A stretch of DNA of 5,144 bases from Nitrospirota bacterium (GTDB lineage: Bacteria; Nitrospirota; Nitrospiria; Nitrospirales; UBA8639): NCBI GenBank assembly GCA_029879555.1, contig JAOUQB010000210.1, forward strand, positions 1 through 5,144. The letters run 5' to 3'. The notes below the pieces were generated by a model. It was not told the origin of the DNA, did not search any database, and worked only from the letters and a program-made list of their open reading frames with translations. Position numbers and translations under genes: made by a program. Numbering within the stretch: position 1 is the first letter of the stretch; each line of letters starts with the position of its first letter. Shown one piece after another: positions 1 through 4,945 of this stretch.

Positions 1-522
1 GCATGTATCCACGCCACTGAGGCGTCCGGCTTCCTCGCGCGTAGAAATTTGCCGCATTTCGATGCGGCAGCCAAACCGACGCGCCAAATCCTTGACCAGC
101 TGCCGAAAATCGATCCGTTCGTCAGCCGTGTAGGTAAAGGTCAAGGATCGCCGCAAAAACGAGCCAAAGACTTCGACCAACTTCATCTCCAACCCTAAGG
201 TGGCGATGAGCTCCATGCAATAGTCGTGGCCTTCCTGGGCCAACCGCTCCTGACGAGCAATCCCACGTTGGTCTTCTTCGCTCGCTTTACGAATAATTGA
301 CCGCATCGCGCGCATCGGAGGGCTAAAGGGCAAATGTTGGGGAGGGAGATACACCTTCCCGAACGTGTGATCGGTCTCTAAGTCCAACAAGACCCAATCG
401 CCCACTTGGATTGATGGATCCTCGGTCCGTGTTTTTTTCACCTCTCCGAGATCCCGCACTTTGACGCCGACCACGATCACCTGATCAGGAAAGGTTTCTT
501 CTTCATCAATATTGGGTGCCAT
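1..522 (-). CDS. ricT: RicT/YaaT-family PSP1 domain protein, 3' end cut off by window edge
   Basis: The minus-strand reading frame is open from ATG at 522 to the window edge, giving the first 174 residues. The PSP1 C-terminal domain signature is clear: residues 99-132 hold a Cys102-containing helix, then GLEMKLVEV and a basic stretch into LTFTYTADER. Residues 138-165 (DFRQLVKDLARRF, then RIEMRQISTREEA) match the conserved core. The frame stops at Cys174, about where the family's cysteine motif (GxCGxxLCC type) begins. In Bacillus RicT is part of the Ric complex, which carries iron-sulfur clusters and affects RNA maturation; in most other phyla its role is unclear. The start is fixed by a GGGAG ribosome site 8 bases upstream, with a promoter further up. 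The family call is firm. A Ric-type function is inferred from the family, and the missing C-terminus would show whether the cysteine cluster is intact. Confidence 0.88.
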   Translation of the reverse strand, partial: MAPNIDEEETFPDQVIVVGVKVRDLGEVKKTRTEDPSIQVGDWVLLDLETDHTFGKVYLPPQHLPFSPPMRAMRSIIRKASEEDQRGIARQERLAQEGHDYCMELIATLGLEMKLVEVFGSFLRRSLTFTYTADERIDFRQLVKDLARRFGCRIEMRQISTREEAGRLSGVDTC

Positions 523-530
523 CACACATG

Positions 531-535
531 CTCCC
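531..535 (-). promoter_or_regulatory. Shine-Dalgarno site of the RicT-family gene
   Basis: On the minus strand GGGAG lies 8 bases before the ATG at 522. It decides the start: an overlapping upstream ATG and GTG (around 523-529) are out of frame or run straight into a stop. Confidence 0.7.
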
Positions 536-570
536 AGGATAAATAGTTTCAGGTCCGTTCATAACCCGCC

Positions 571-599
571 ATCATACCGGACTTCAGTCAGGAGGCCAA
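571..599 (-). promoter_or_regulatory. Predicted sigma70-type promoter of the RicT-family gene
   Basis: The minus strand carries TTGGCC (599-594) as a -35 box, a 17-base spacer and TATGAT (576-571) as a -10 box, matching consensus at 4/6 and 5/6. Initiation near 564 would give a leader of about 42 bases carrying the GGGAG site. This suggests the RicT-family gene is transcribed separately from the MBL gene upstream, although read-through is possible because no terminator is evident between them. Found by eye only. Confidence 0.5.
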
Positions 600-660
600 G
601 ATAGCAGAAACGGGGAGGGCAAAAGAACTCAAGGCCGGATTGTGCCCCGAGATGAGCAAT

Positions 661-2280
661 CTACTGCGGGGGTCGCAAAAAGGATGGCGTCTCGTGATCT
701 AATTGAAAGAGCGTCACCGGAGCCAATGGTTCGTCCAGATGACGGATGGTGGTCTCACCTTGCGAGCCCGGGTGAAAGACATCAAACGCTTGGCCATGAT
801 GGTAGCGACAGCCAAACGGTTCTAAATCTTGCTTGAGGGCCTCCGGTGGATCCCAATGGGCGGTGAGCAAGGCCGTGCGGGCAGGGTTGCGAGCACTAAA
901 CATGAACGACAAATGATCGGGATACCAATCGGCACCCCCCGTCGCATATGAGACAAATTGCTTAGCTTGCGCCGTTTGGCACAGTTCTGAGAGATAGCCA
1001 TTGGTGAGAAAGCCATTCTCTCCGACATCCAGCCATTGCCCCGGATGGGAGAGACAAGCATAGGCCGCGTAGCTGCGAACTTCTTTGAGTTGTTGCTGAG
1101 AGGCAAACACCAATTGAATAGGCCCGTACTTCGCCACGAGTTTTTTCATGACCTGATTCTGGAGCGCCGAGCGCCCATCGTTGGTGGGACCGCTATCGGC
1201 ATGCACCAGCACATTCCGCCCACGATCGACAATGAGATAACAATTGCGCGGCAATTCTACATCACAGGGGTCTTCTCCATAGAACGGAACAGACACAATC
1301 TCGACTTCGCCCACGCGCCAGGATTCCCCATGCGCCATTTCTTTGATCTGCGAAAACCCCAGTTCTCTGAGCAGCGACAGATAGTCATAATGGAAAGTTT
1401 TGCGATTACGCCGGCTGGGGACAATAATCGGGATATCTTTGGGGACATGATAAAGCGTACGGGGATCCACATGATCATCATGGTCATGGGTCAAAAAGAT
1501 AGCCGACGGCCGAGGAAGCAAGTTGCTCCACAAGGATGGCACAGGCGATTCGGCAAACCAAGGCATGAGCCAGGGATCGAACCAAACAACATGCTCTTGA
1601 TGACGATACATGAGGGCGGCATGTCCGATATGGACGACGCTTTGATCGCCAATAACCTGACGCCAATGTTGTTCAAGCGAGGATTGGGGCGAGATCGCGA
1701 GACAATCATGATCCTGCAACAGTGTAAAGAGACGAAGGAAATGCGATTCCAGATCCCGCCCGCTGGCTTGGGCCACGGTCTGAATTTCGCCCATGGTATG
1801 TCTCCCGGTCAGAAATCCTAAAAAATGTCCGACCTTCGGTCCAATGGGTCGCTCAAAGCCAAACGGGATGGCTTGACGGGCCACTGCGTTAAAAATGCGC
1901 ATGCCTCCATAGGTCATTGCATCTGAGGCCGAGGGGTTTTTGGGATAATTCCAATGAAAGGTGCCGTCCGGCTTCCGGCCACATTGAATATGTTGTTGTA
2001 ACGTCGGACGAGAGGCCACCACTTCGGCATAGGCATCTTCCAAGCGGCGGACGGTCTGAGGATCATCAATAGACGTGCGTTTAGCCATAATATCGCTGAT
2101 GGCGGTTTCAATCCCGCTCATCATGATTTCATGCACTTGATGCAGACTGCGCACCACACCCGGATCGACCCCCCCTAAAAAGGGGAAGGGACCAGGCGGC
2201 TCGGCGCTTTCCAACTGCACCCACACCCAGGGGTTCAATCCGACAAAGAGGTTGGCATCAATAGTATTCCAGGGATTCAT
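661..2280 (-). CDS. MBL-fold metallo-hydrolase (UlaG/NAPE-PLD-like) with long N-terminal extension
   Basis: The 539-residue protein has a complete metallo-beta-lactamase core in its second half. The opening strand is VVHIGHAAL (215-223), followed by WFDPWL (233-238), the metal-binding motif HDHDDH (265-270: His265, His267, Asp269, His270), and LVHADSGP (358-365) with the likely bridging Asp362. The IGHA...DPWL layout resembles the UlaG and N-acyl-phosphatidylethanolamine phospholipase D branch rather than glyoxalase II. No signal peptide is seen, so it is probably cytoplasmic. About 210 residues precede the core. Residues 153-196 (FLTGRHTMGEIQ, then an amphipathic LESHFLRLFTLLQ and DCLAI) look like a winged-helix or PqqD-like module, but this is a weak resemblance. 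ATG 2280 is the only usable start before an in-frame TAG upstream, yet it has no Shine-Dalgarno site because a heptad repeat array sits there. The upstream VOC gene may be co-transcribed. The fold is firm and the substrate unknown. Confidence 0.85.
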   Translation of the reverse strand: MNPWNTIDANLFVGLNPWVWVQLESAEPPGPFPFLGGVDPGVVRSLHQVHEIMMSGIETAISDIMAKRTSIDDPQTVRRLEDAYAEVVASRPTLQQHIQCGRKPDGTFHWNYPKNPSASDAMTYGGMRIFNAVARQAIPFGFERPIGPKVGHFLGFLTGRHTMGEIQTVAQASGRDLESHFLRLFTLLQDHDCLAISPQSSLEQHWRQVIGDQSVVHIGHAALMYRHQEHVVWFDPWLMPWFAESPVPSLWSNLLPRPSAIFLTHDHDDHVDPRTLYHVPKDIPIIVPSRRNRKTFHYDYLSLLRELGFSQIKEMAHGESWRVGEVEIVSVPFYGEDPCDVELPRNCYLIVDRGRNVLVHADSGPTNDGRSALQNQVMKKLVAKYGPIQLVFASQQQLKEVRSYAAYACLSHPGQWLDVGENGFLTNGYLSELCQTAQAKQFVSYATGGADWYPDHLSFMFSARNPARTALLTAHWDPPEALKQDLEPFGCRYHHGQAFDVFHPGSQGETTIRHLDEPLAPVTLFQLDHETPSFLRPPQ

Positions 2281-2284
2281 ATTC

Positions 2285-2312
2285 GTGAAGCGTGAGGCGT
2301 AAGGGGTAAGGC
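2285..2312 (+). repeat. Degenerate heptad tandem array, left copy (4 x 7 bases)
   Basis: Read on the plus strand, four consecutive 7-base units follow without gaps: gtgaagc, gtgaggc, gtaaggg, gtaaggc. Most differences are a/g changes at two positions. The array ends 4 bases before the ATG of the MBL gene, so on the coding strand it replaces the ribosome-binding site with pyrimidine-rich sequence. A related array in the opposite orientation lies at 2369-2398. Confidence 0.7.
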
Positions 2313-2368
2313 GAGAACATAAACCAACCTAGCTCCGAAGATCCAAGAAACTTTTCTTATTTCAAGAA

Positions 2369-2398
2369 TTTTCACTACTTACTCCTTACTTCTTTCAC
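2369..2398 (-). repeat. Degenerate heptad tandem array, right copy, inverted
   Basis: Read on the minus strand from 2398, the units are gtgaaagaa, gtaagga, gtaagta and gtgaaaa. This is the same gtRaRgN pattern as at 2285-2312 in opposite orientation, with one unit stretched to 9 bases. The TGA stop of the VOC gene (2397-2395) lies inside the first unit. The two arrays bound the whole VOC-MBL gap, and the transcript could fold them into an imperfect long hairpin. Confidence 0.6.
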
Positions 2399-2802
2399 AA
2401 TTGAACCGACGGTTCAAATAGGACTTGAATGGTGTTGGAATCGGGATCGGCTAGGTAAAACGAGAAACGGCCGTCTCGATGTTGCTTCGGCTGGTGAACG
2501 ATCGTCACCCCTTGCGCCACAACTTCCTGAAACAAAGCCATGACGCTTTCTGGCGAATCCATCAAAAACCCTAAATGATCTAAGGGATGATGAGGAGAGG
2601 CCGCAAATTTCTCATACTCTTCCTTCGGCACCTGGTGGAGAGCCAGATTATCGACCCCCGTACTCAGATACACATTATCAGGGTCGGGGTGCCACACCAC
2701 TTTCATATCAAAAAGCCGTTCATAAAAGGCTTGAGAGACCTGAACATCCCGCACCCGGAGAGCTAAATGCCGCAACCCTCTCGTTTTTCTTGTCTTTTCC
2801 AT
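2395..2802 (-). CDS. VOC (glyoxalase/dioxygenase fold) family protein
   Basis: The 135-residue protein is the usual length of a single-chain VOC member with two beta-alpha-beta-beta-beta modules. Module one starts GLRHLALRVRDV (9-20), followed by FYERLFDMKVV. Module two starts HPLDHLGFLM (72-81) and ends FYLADPDSNTIQVLFEP (115-131). Candidate metal ligands are His12, His56 and His76. The fourth position, a Glu in many metal-dependent members (DGNxIEL), appears here as Gln126 in NTIQV. Family members include glyoxalase I, ring-cleaving dioxygenases, epimerases and fosfomycin-resistance enzymes, and nothing here picks one. The start is ATG 2802, with only a weak AAGG 11 bases upstream. A promoter is predicted at 2924-2896, so this is probably the first gene of a transcript that may continue into the MBL gene 114 bases downstream. 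Confidence 0.85.
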   Translation of the reverse strand: MEKTRKTRGLRHLALRVRDVQVSQAFYERLFDMKVVWHPDPDNVYLSTGVDNLALHQVPKEEYEKFAASPHHPLDHLGFLMDSPESVMALFQEVVAQGVTIVHQPKQHRDGRFSFYLADPDSNTIQVLFEPSVQL

Positions 2803-2883
2803 AAGACAGATAGCCTTGCGTATCTATTCGCCCAAGCCTTTACGATCTTTCCTCAAACTTTTTCCAACTTATTTCTTCCTTGT

Positions 2884-2893
2884 CGAACGTTCG
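2884..2893. promoter_or_regulatory. 10-base palindrome over the VOC transcription start
   Basis: CGAACGTTCG is a perfect palindrome that covers the expected initiation point (about 2889) of the minus-strand promoter at 2896-2924, a typical repressor position. A 10-base palindrome is expected a few times by chance in 5 kb, so only its location makes it notable. It lacks the 4-base centre of the Bacillus-type LexA box. Confidence 0.25.
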
Positions 2894-2895
2894 GC

Positions 2896-2924
2896 ATCAT
2901 ACCCAGGACATATTAAGGGGGCAA
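2896..2924 (-). promoter_or_regulatory. Predicted sigma70-type promoter of the VOC (and perhaps MBL) gene
   Basis: The minus strand carries TTGCCC (2924-2919), a 17-base spacer and TATGAT (2901-2896). Spacing and -10 box are the same as in the RicT-family promoter. The leader to ATG 2802 would be about 87 bases. Found by eye; matches are 4/6 and 5/6. Confidence 0.45.
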
Positions 2925-2931
2925 GTTCAGG

Positions 2932-2945
2932 ATTGGTCATCCAAT
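2932..2945. promoter_or_regulatory. Inverted repeat ATTGG-N4-CCAAT between divergent promoters
   Basis: Two 5-base arms (2932-2936 and 2941-2945) flank TCAT. The site lies between the -35 box of the minus-strand promoter (2919-2924) and the -35 box of the plus-strand promoter (2952-2957), where a shared regulator could act on both genes. The arms are short, so chance is a real alternative. Confidence 0.22.
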
Positions 2946-2951
2946 ATGGTA

Positions 2952-2980
2952 TTTTCAAATTGAGCGTTTATCAACATAAT
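2952..2980 (+). promoter_or_regulatory. Predicted sigma70-type promoter of the SUMF1-family/hemD operon
   Basis: TTTTCA (2952-2957), a 17-base spacer and CATAAT (2975-2980) match consensus at 4/6 and 5/6. Initiation near 2987 would leave a leader of about 27 bases holding the purine-rich ribosome site. It would also rule out translation from the upstream in-frame TTG at 2816. Confidence 0.4.
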
Positions 2981-2992
2981 TTGCATGAAGGC

Positions 2993-3005
2993 AAGGAAGA
3001 GGGGG
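2993..3005 (+). promoter_or_regulatory. Shine-Dalgarno region choosing the SUMF1-family start
   Basis: The purine tract AAGGAAGAGGGGG ends 8 bases before ATG 3014. It supports that start over TTG 2816, whose frame would add 66 residues with no recognisable domain ahead of the signal peptide. Confidence 0.65.
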
Positions 3006-3013
3006 ATTTTGCG

Positions 3014-3886
3014 ATGTCATACTTGATAGGGGCACCTGGTATTCGATTCCTTACATTGGGATTGCTACTCATTTTTTTGATCTTGAACGGCAGGGAGATA
3101 GCCCAGGCTACTGACGCAGCGGCGGCCACACTCATGGGCAAAGACGGGGCGCCGATGGCTTTGATTCCGGAAGGCACGTTTCACATGGGGGTTCCCCATG
3201 CGGCCCGAGATGGAGGGGTGGATGAACGCCCGAACCATGAGGTGTTTGTCGATAGTTTTTATATGGATCTCTACGAAGTGACGAATGGACGATACCTGCA
3301 GTTTGTGACCGAAACCGGACACCGTGTTCCTCAGCATCCCACGGATGCCAACCTGGGGTTATGGAAAGGGACGATGATGCCGGAGTCGGTGACCGATTTG
3401 CCTGTCATTAATGTAGATTGGTTTGACGCGGATGCCTATTGCCACTGGGCGGGGAAACGGCTCCCAACAGAAGCCGAATGGGAAAAGGCGGCCAAAGGAG
3501 ACAATGATTGGCGCTTTGCATGGGGCGATGTGGAACCCACTACTGAGCATGCCAATTTCAATCAACTCCATTGGCGCGGAGAAGCGACCCTGGTGCAGGT
3601 GGGAATTTATGAAAAAGGCAAAAGCCCCTATGGCATCTATGATGTCGCAGGCAATGTTTGGGAATGGGTCTCCGATTGGTATGAGGTCGATTATTATCAG
3701 AAGAGTCCACCCCGCAACCCCCAAGGTCCGGAGACTGGGACATACAAAGCCGTTCGGAGTTCAGGTTGGCAGGGGGAGACCCCTCAAATGCGCGTGTTCA
3801 CTCGAATTAAAAGTCTGCCGAATGATCGGAATAATTCCACCGGATTTCGATGTGCCAAGGGTGTCGCAACTTCAATAGCTCCCTAA
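3014..3886 (+). CDS. Exported SUMF1/FGE-fold protein lacking the catalytic cysteines
   Basis: The 290-residue protein begins with a signal peptide: hydrophobic core at about 12-24 and a possible cleavage after AQA (30-32), so it should act in the periplasm. The FGE-sulfatase fold then runs to the end: IPEGTFHMG (51-59), FYMDLYEVTNGRYLQF (82-97), LPVINVDWFDADAYCHWAGKRLP (from 129), TEAEWEKAA (152-160), YGIYDVAGNVWEWVSDW (206-222) and STGFRCAK (275-282). True formylglycine-generating enzymes carry two copper-binding cysteines after the Arg-Gly-Gly-Ser-Trp motif. The matching stretch here (RSSGW, 248-252, then to Arg264) has none; the only cysteines are Cys143 and Cys280. It is therefore unlikely to make formylglycine. 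Non-FGE members of the fold include NirV, EgtB and PvdO, and NirV-like is one possibility. It is the first gene of a probable operon with the HemD gene 30 bases downstream. The fold is firm, the function open. Confidence 0.87.
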   Translation: MSYLIGAPGIRFLTLGLLLIFLILNGREIAQATDAAAATLMGKDGAPMALIPEGTFHMGVPHAARDGGVDERPNHEVFVDSFYMDLYEVTNGRYLQFVTETGHRVPQHPTDANLGLWKGTMMPESVTDLPVINVDWFDADAYCHWAGKRLPTEAEWEKAAKGDNDWRFAWGDVEPTTEHANFNQLHWRGEATLVQVGIYEKGKSPYGIYDVAGNVWEWVSDWYEVDYYQKSPPRNPQGPETGTYKAVRSSGWQGETPQMRVFTRIKSLPNDRNNSTGFRCAKGVATSIAP

Positions 3887-3916
3887 CACTACAATTTGGT
3901 GGTCCTATCCAACTCC

Positions 3917-4780
3917 ATGAATCCGGAAAAATCTCAAACCGGCTTTCAAGGTCTCCGCGTTGGCGCCCTGGAAAGCCGAATGGCTCCAGAGATGGCACGA
4001 TTGATCACCCGCCACGGCGGCATCCCCGTTGTCGCCCCTTCCATGCAAGAGGTTCCACTTTCTGAACACCCACAAGCCTTAGCCTTTGGGGATACGTTAC
4101 TTTCCGGGCAAGTTGATGTGGTGATACTTTTGACCGGGGTGGGTTGCCAAACCTTACTGGATATTCTGAAGACTCGGTTCCCCAAGGAGGCCATCAAGGA
4201 AGCATTAGGGAACGCTGTTCTTGTGGTCCGCGGCCCAAAGCCTGCGGGGGTGGTGAAATCGCTTGGCCTACACCCCCAGATTCAAGTCCCCGAACCCAAT
4301 ACGTGGAGAGATATCCTCGATGCGTTGGATGTTTCGTATCCGGAAGGACTGACGGGGAAGCGAATAGCCGTGCAGGAATATGGCGTGAGCAACCCAGAAT
4401 TCTTAGACGGCCTCAGCCAACGAGGCGCGGAAGTGACTCCCGTCGCGATCTATCGGTGGACCTTGCCTGATGATCTCCACCCACTTCAACAACTTGTTGA
4501 ACAGATCGTGAACGAGGAAATCCCTGTTCTGCTGATCACCAATGCTGTTCAGGTCGATCATATGATGAAGGTGTTAGACAATCATTCGAAGATCAAGGGA
4601 TTGAAAACCGTGCTGGCCTATATGATGGTGGCGTCTATCGGACAATTGGCGAGTGAACGACTACGTCACCATGGATTTCCCGTCGATTTAGAACCCTCTC
4701 ATCCCAAAATGGGCATCCTTGTCAAAGAAGCCAGCCAACACGCCCACACTATTTTAGAAACGAAGCGACGATCTTCATAA
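3917..4780 (+). CDS. hemD: Uroporphyrinogen-III synthase family protein (HEM4)
   Basis: HemD cyclises and inverts ring D of hydroxymethylbilane to give uroporphyrinogen III, the precursor of heme, siroheme and cobalamin, in the cytoplasm. The 287-residue protein shows the bilobed family layout: LRVGALESRMAPEMARLI (13-30), GGIPVVAPSMQEVPL (34-48), LLTGVG (71-76), RGPKPAG (105-111), KRIAVQEYG (148-156), PVAIYRW (175-181), ITNAVQV (217-223), MVASIGQ (237-243) and the C-terminal HPKMG (262-266). The VQEYG...YRW and HPKMG segments resemble the HEM4 subgroup that in actinobacteria is often fused to a DNA-binding domain; no such domain is present. ATG 3917 is preferred, with a weak GGTGG about 14 bases upstream. 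TTG 3896 or GTG 3899 would add 6-7 residues without a better site. Translation may depend on coupling to the SUMF1-family gene ending 30 bases upstream. Enzymatic activity is inferred from the family. Confidence 0.86.
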   Translation: MNPEKSQTGFQGLRVGALESRMAPEMARLITRHGGIPVVAPSMQEVPLSEHPQALAFGDTLLSGQVDVVILLTGVGCQTLLDILKTRFPKEAIKEALGNAVLVVRGPKPAGVVKSLGLHPQIQVPEPNTWRDILDALDVSYPEGLTGKRIAVQEYGVSNPEFLDGLSQRGAEVTPVAIYRWTLPDDLHPLQQLVEQIVNEEIPVLLITNAVQVDHMMKVLDNHSKIKGLKTVLAYMMVASIGQLASERLRHHGFPVDLEPSHPKMGILVKEASQHAHTILETKRRSS

Positions 4781-4811
4781 TACATTTCTGAGCCTTCATT
4801 ACCCAGGAATT

Positions 4812-4832
4812 CCCCTCCTTCGTAAGGAGGGG
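4812..4832. repeat. Perfect 9-bp hairpin, unit one of the REP-like pair
   Basis: CCCCTCCTT (4812-4820) pairs with AAGGAGGGG (4824-4832) around a 3-base loop, 31 bases after the hemD stop. It may slow polymerase or protect the 3' end of the operon transcript. No T-run follows on either strand, so it is not called a rho-independent terminator. Confidence 0.7.
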
Positions 4833-4922
4833 ATAGGGGAGGTAGAATCGTGGATAAGGAAGACGTGTGAGCTCTACTCTTAAACTTATTCCCATATTGC
4901 TCGATTCTACCCCACCTCAATC

Positions 4923-4942
4923 CTTCCCTTACAAAAGGGAGG
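4923..4942. repeat. 8-bp hairpin, unit two of the REP-like pair
   Basis: Bases 4923-4930 pair with 4935-4942 around ACAA, with one T-G wobble at 4924/4941. It is a diverged inverted copy of the hairpin at 4812-4832 (CCCTT/AAGGG core kept). Confidence 0.55.
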
Positions 4943-4945
4943 ACG

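Larger units (their letters stand above)
4812..4945. repeat. REP-pair / MITE-like inverted repeat element
   Basis: Two related units face each other. Unit one (4812-4850) is a perfect hairpin followed by a G-rich tail ending ggtagaatcg (4841-4850). Unit two (4902-4945) is its inverted counterpart, starting cgattctacc (4902-4911), a perfect 10-base match to that tail, and ending in a second, diverged hairpin. About 51 bases separate them. Unit hairpins of the CCCCTCC...GGAGGGG type with G-rich tails are a common dispersed repeat style in bacterial genomes, often linked to REP elements. No transposase and no clear target duplication is seen, so the class is uncertain. Confidence 0.65.

Noticed and set aside
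612..645. Weak stem (GGGCA/TGCCC) after the MBL stop as a terminator
   Set aside because: Only about five pairs around a 20-base loop and no following T-run.
1036..1821. Long plus-strand frame (261 codons) opposite the MBL gene
   Set aside because: It lies wholly antisense to the recognisable MBL core, is rich in Met/His/Ile from reversed common codons, has no domain pattern and no plausible ribosome site.
661..2802. A glyoxalase I/II pair for methylglyoxal detoxification
   Set aside because: The MBL protein has the UlaG/NAPE-PLD-like arrangement and a large extension rather than the compact glyoxalase II form, and the VOC protein has no glyoxalase I-specific signature.
2816..3013. 66-codon in-frame upstream extension of the SUMF1-family gene from TTG 2816
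   Set aside because: The strong purine tract and signal peptide start at 3014, a promoter is predicted inside the extension, and the added residues match nothing.
3359..3724. Minus-strand frame of 121 codons opposite the SUMF1-family gene
   Set aside because: It is a shadow of strongly conserved plus-strand motifs with no independent support.
4812..4832. Rho-independent terminator for the hemD operon
   Set aside because: The hairpin is perfect, but neither strand shows a T-run after it; it fits better as a unit of the REP-like pair.
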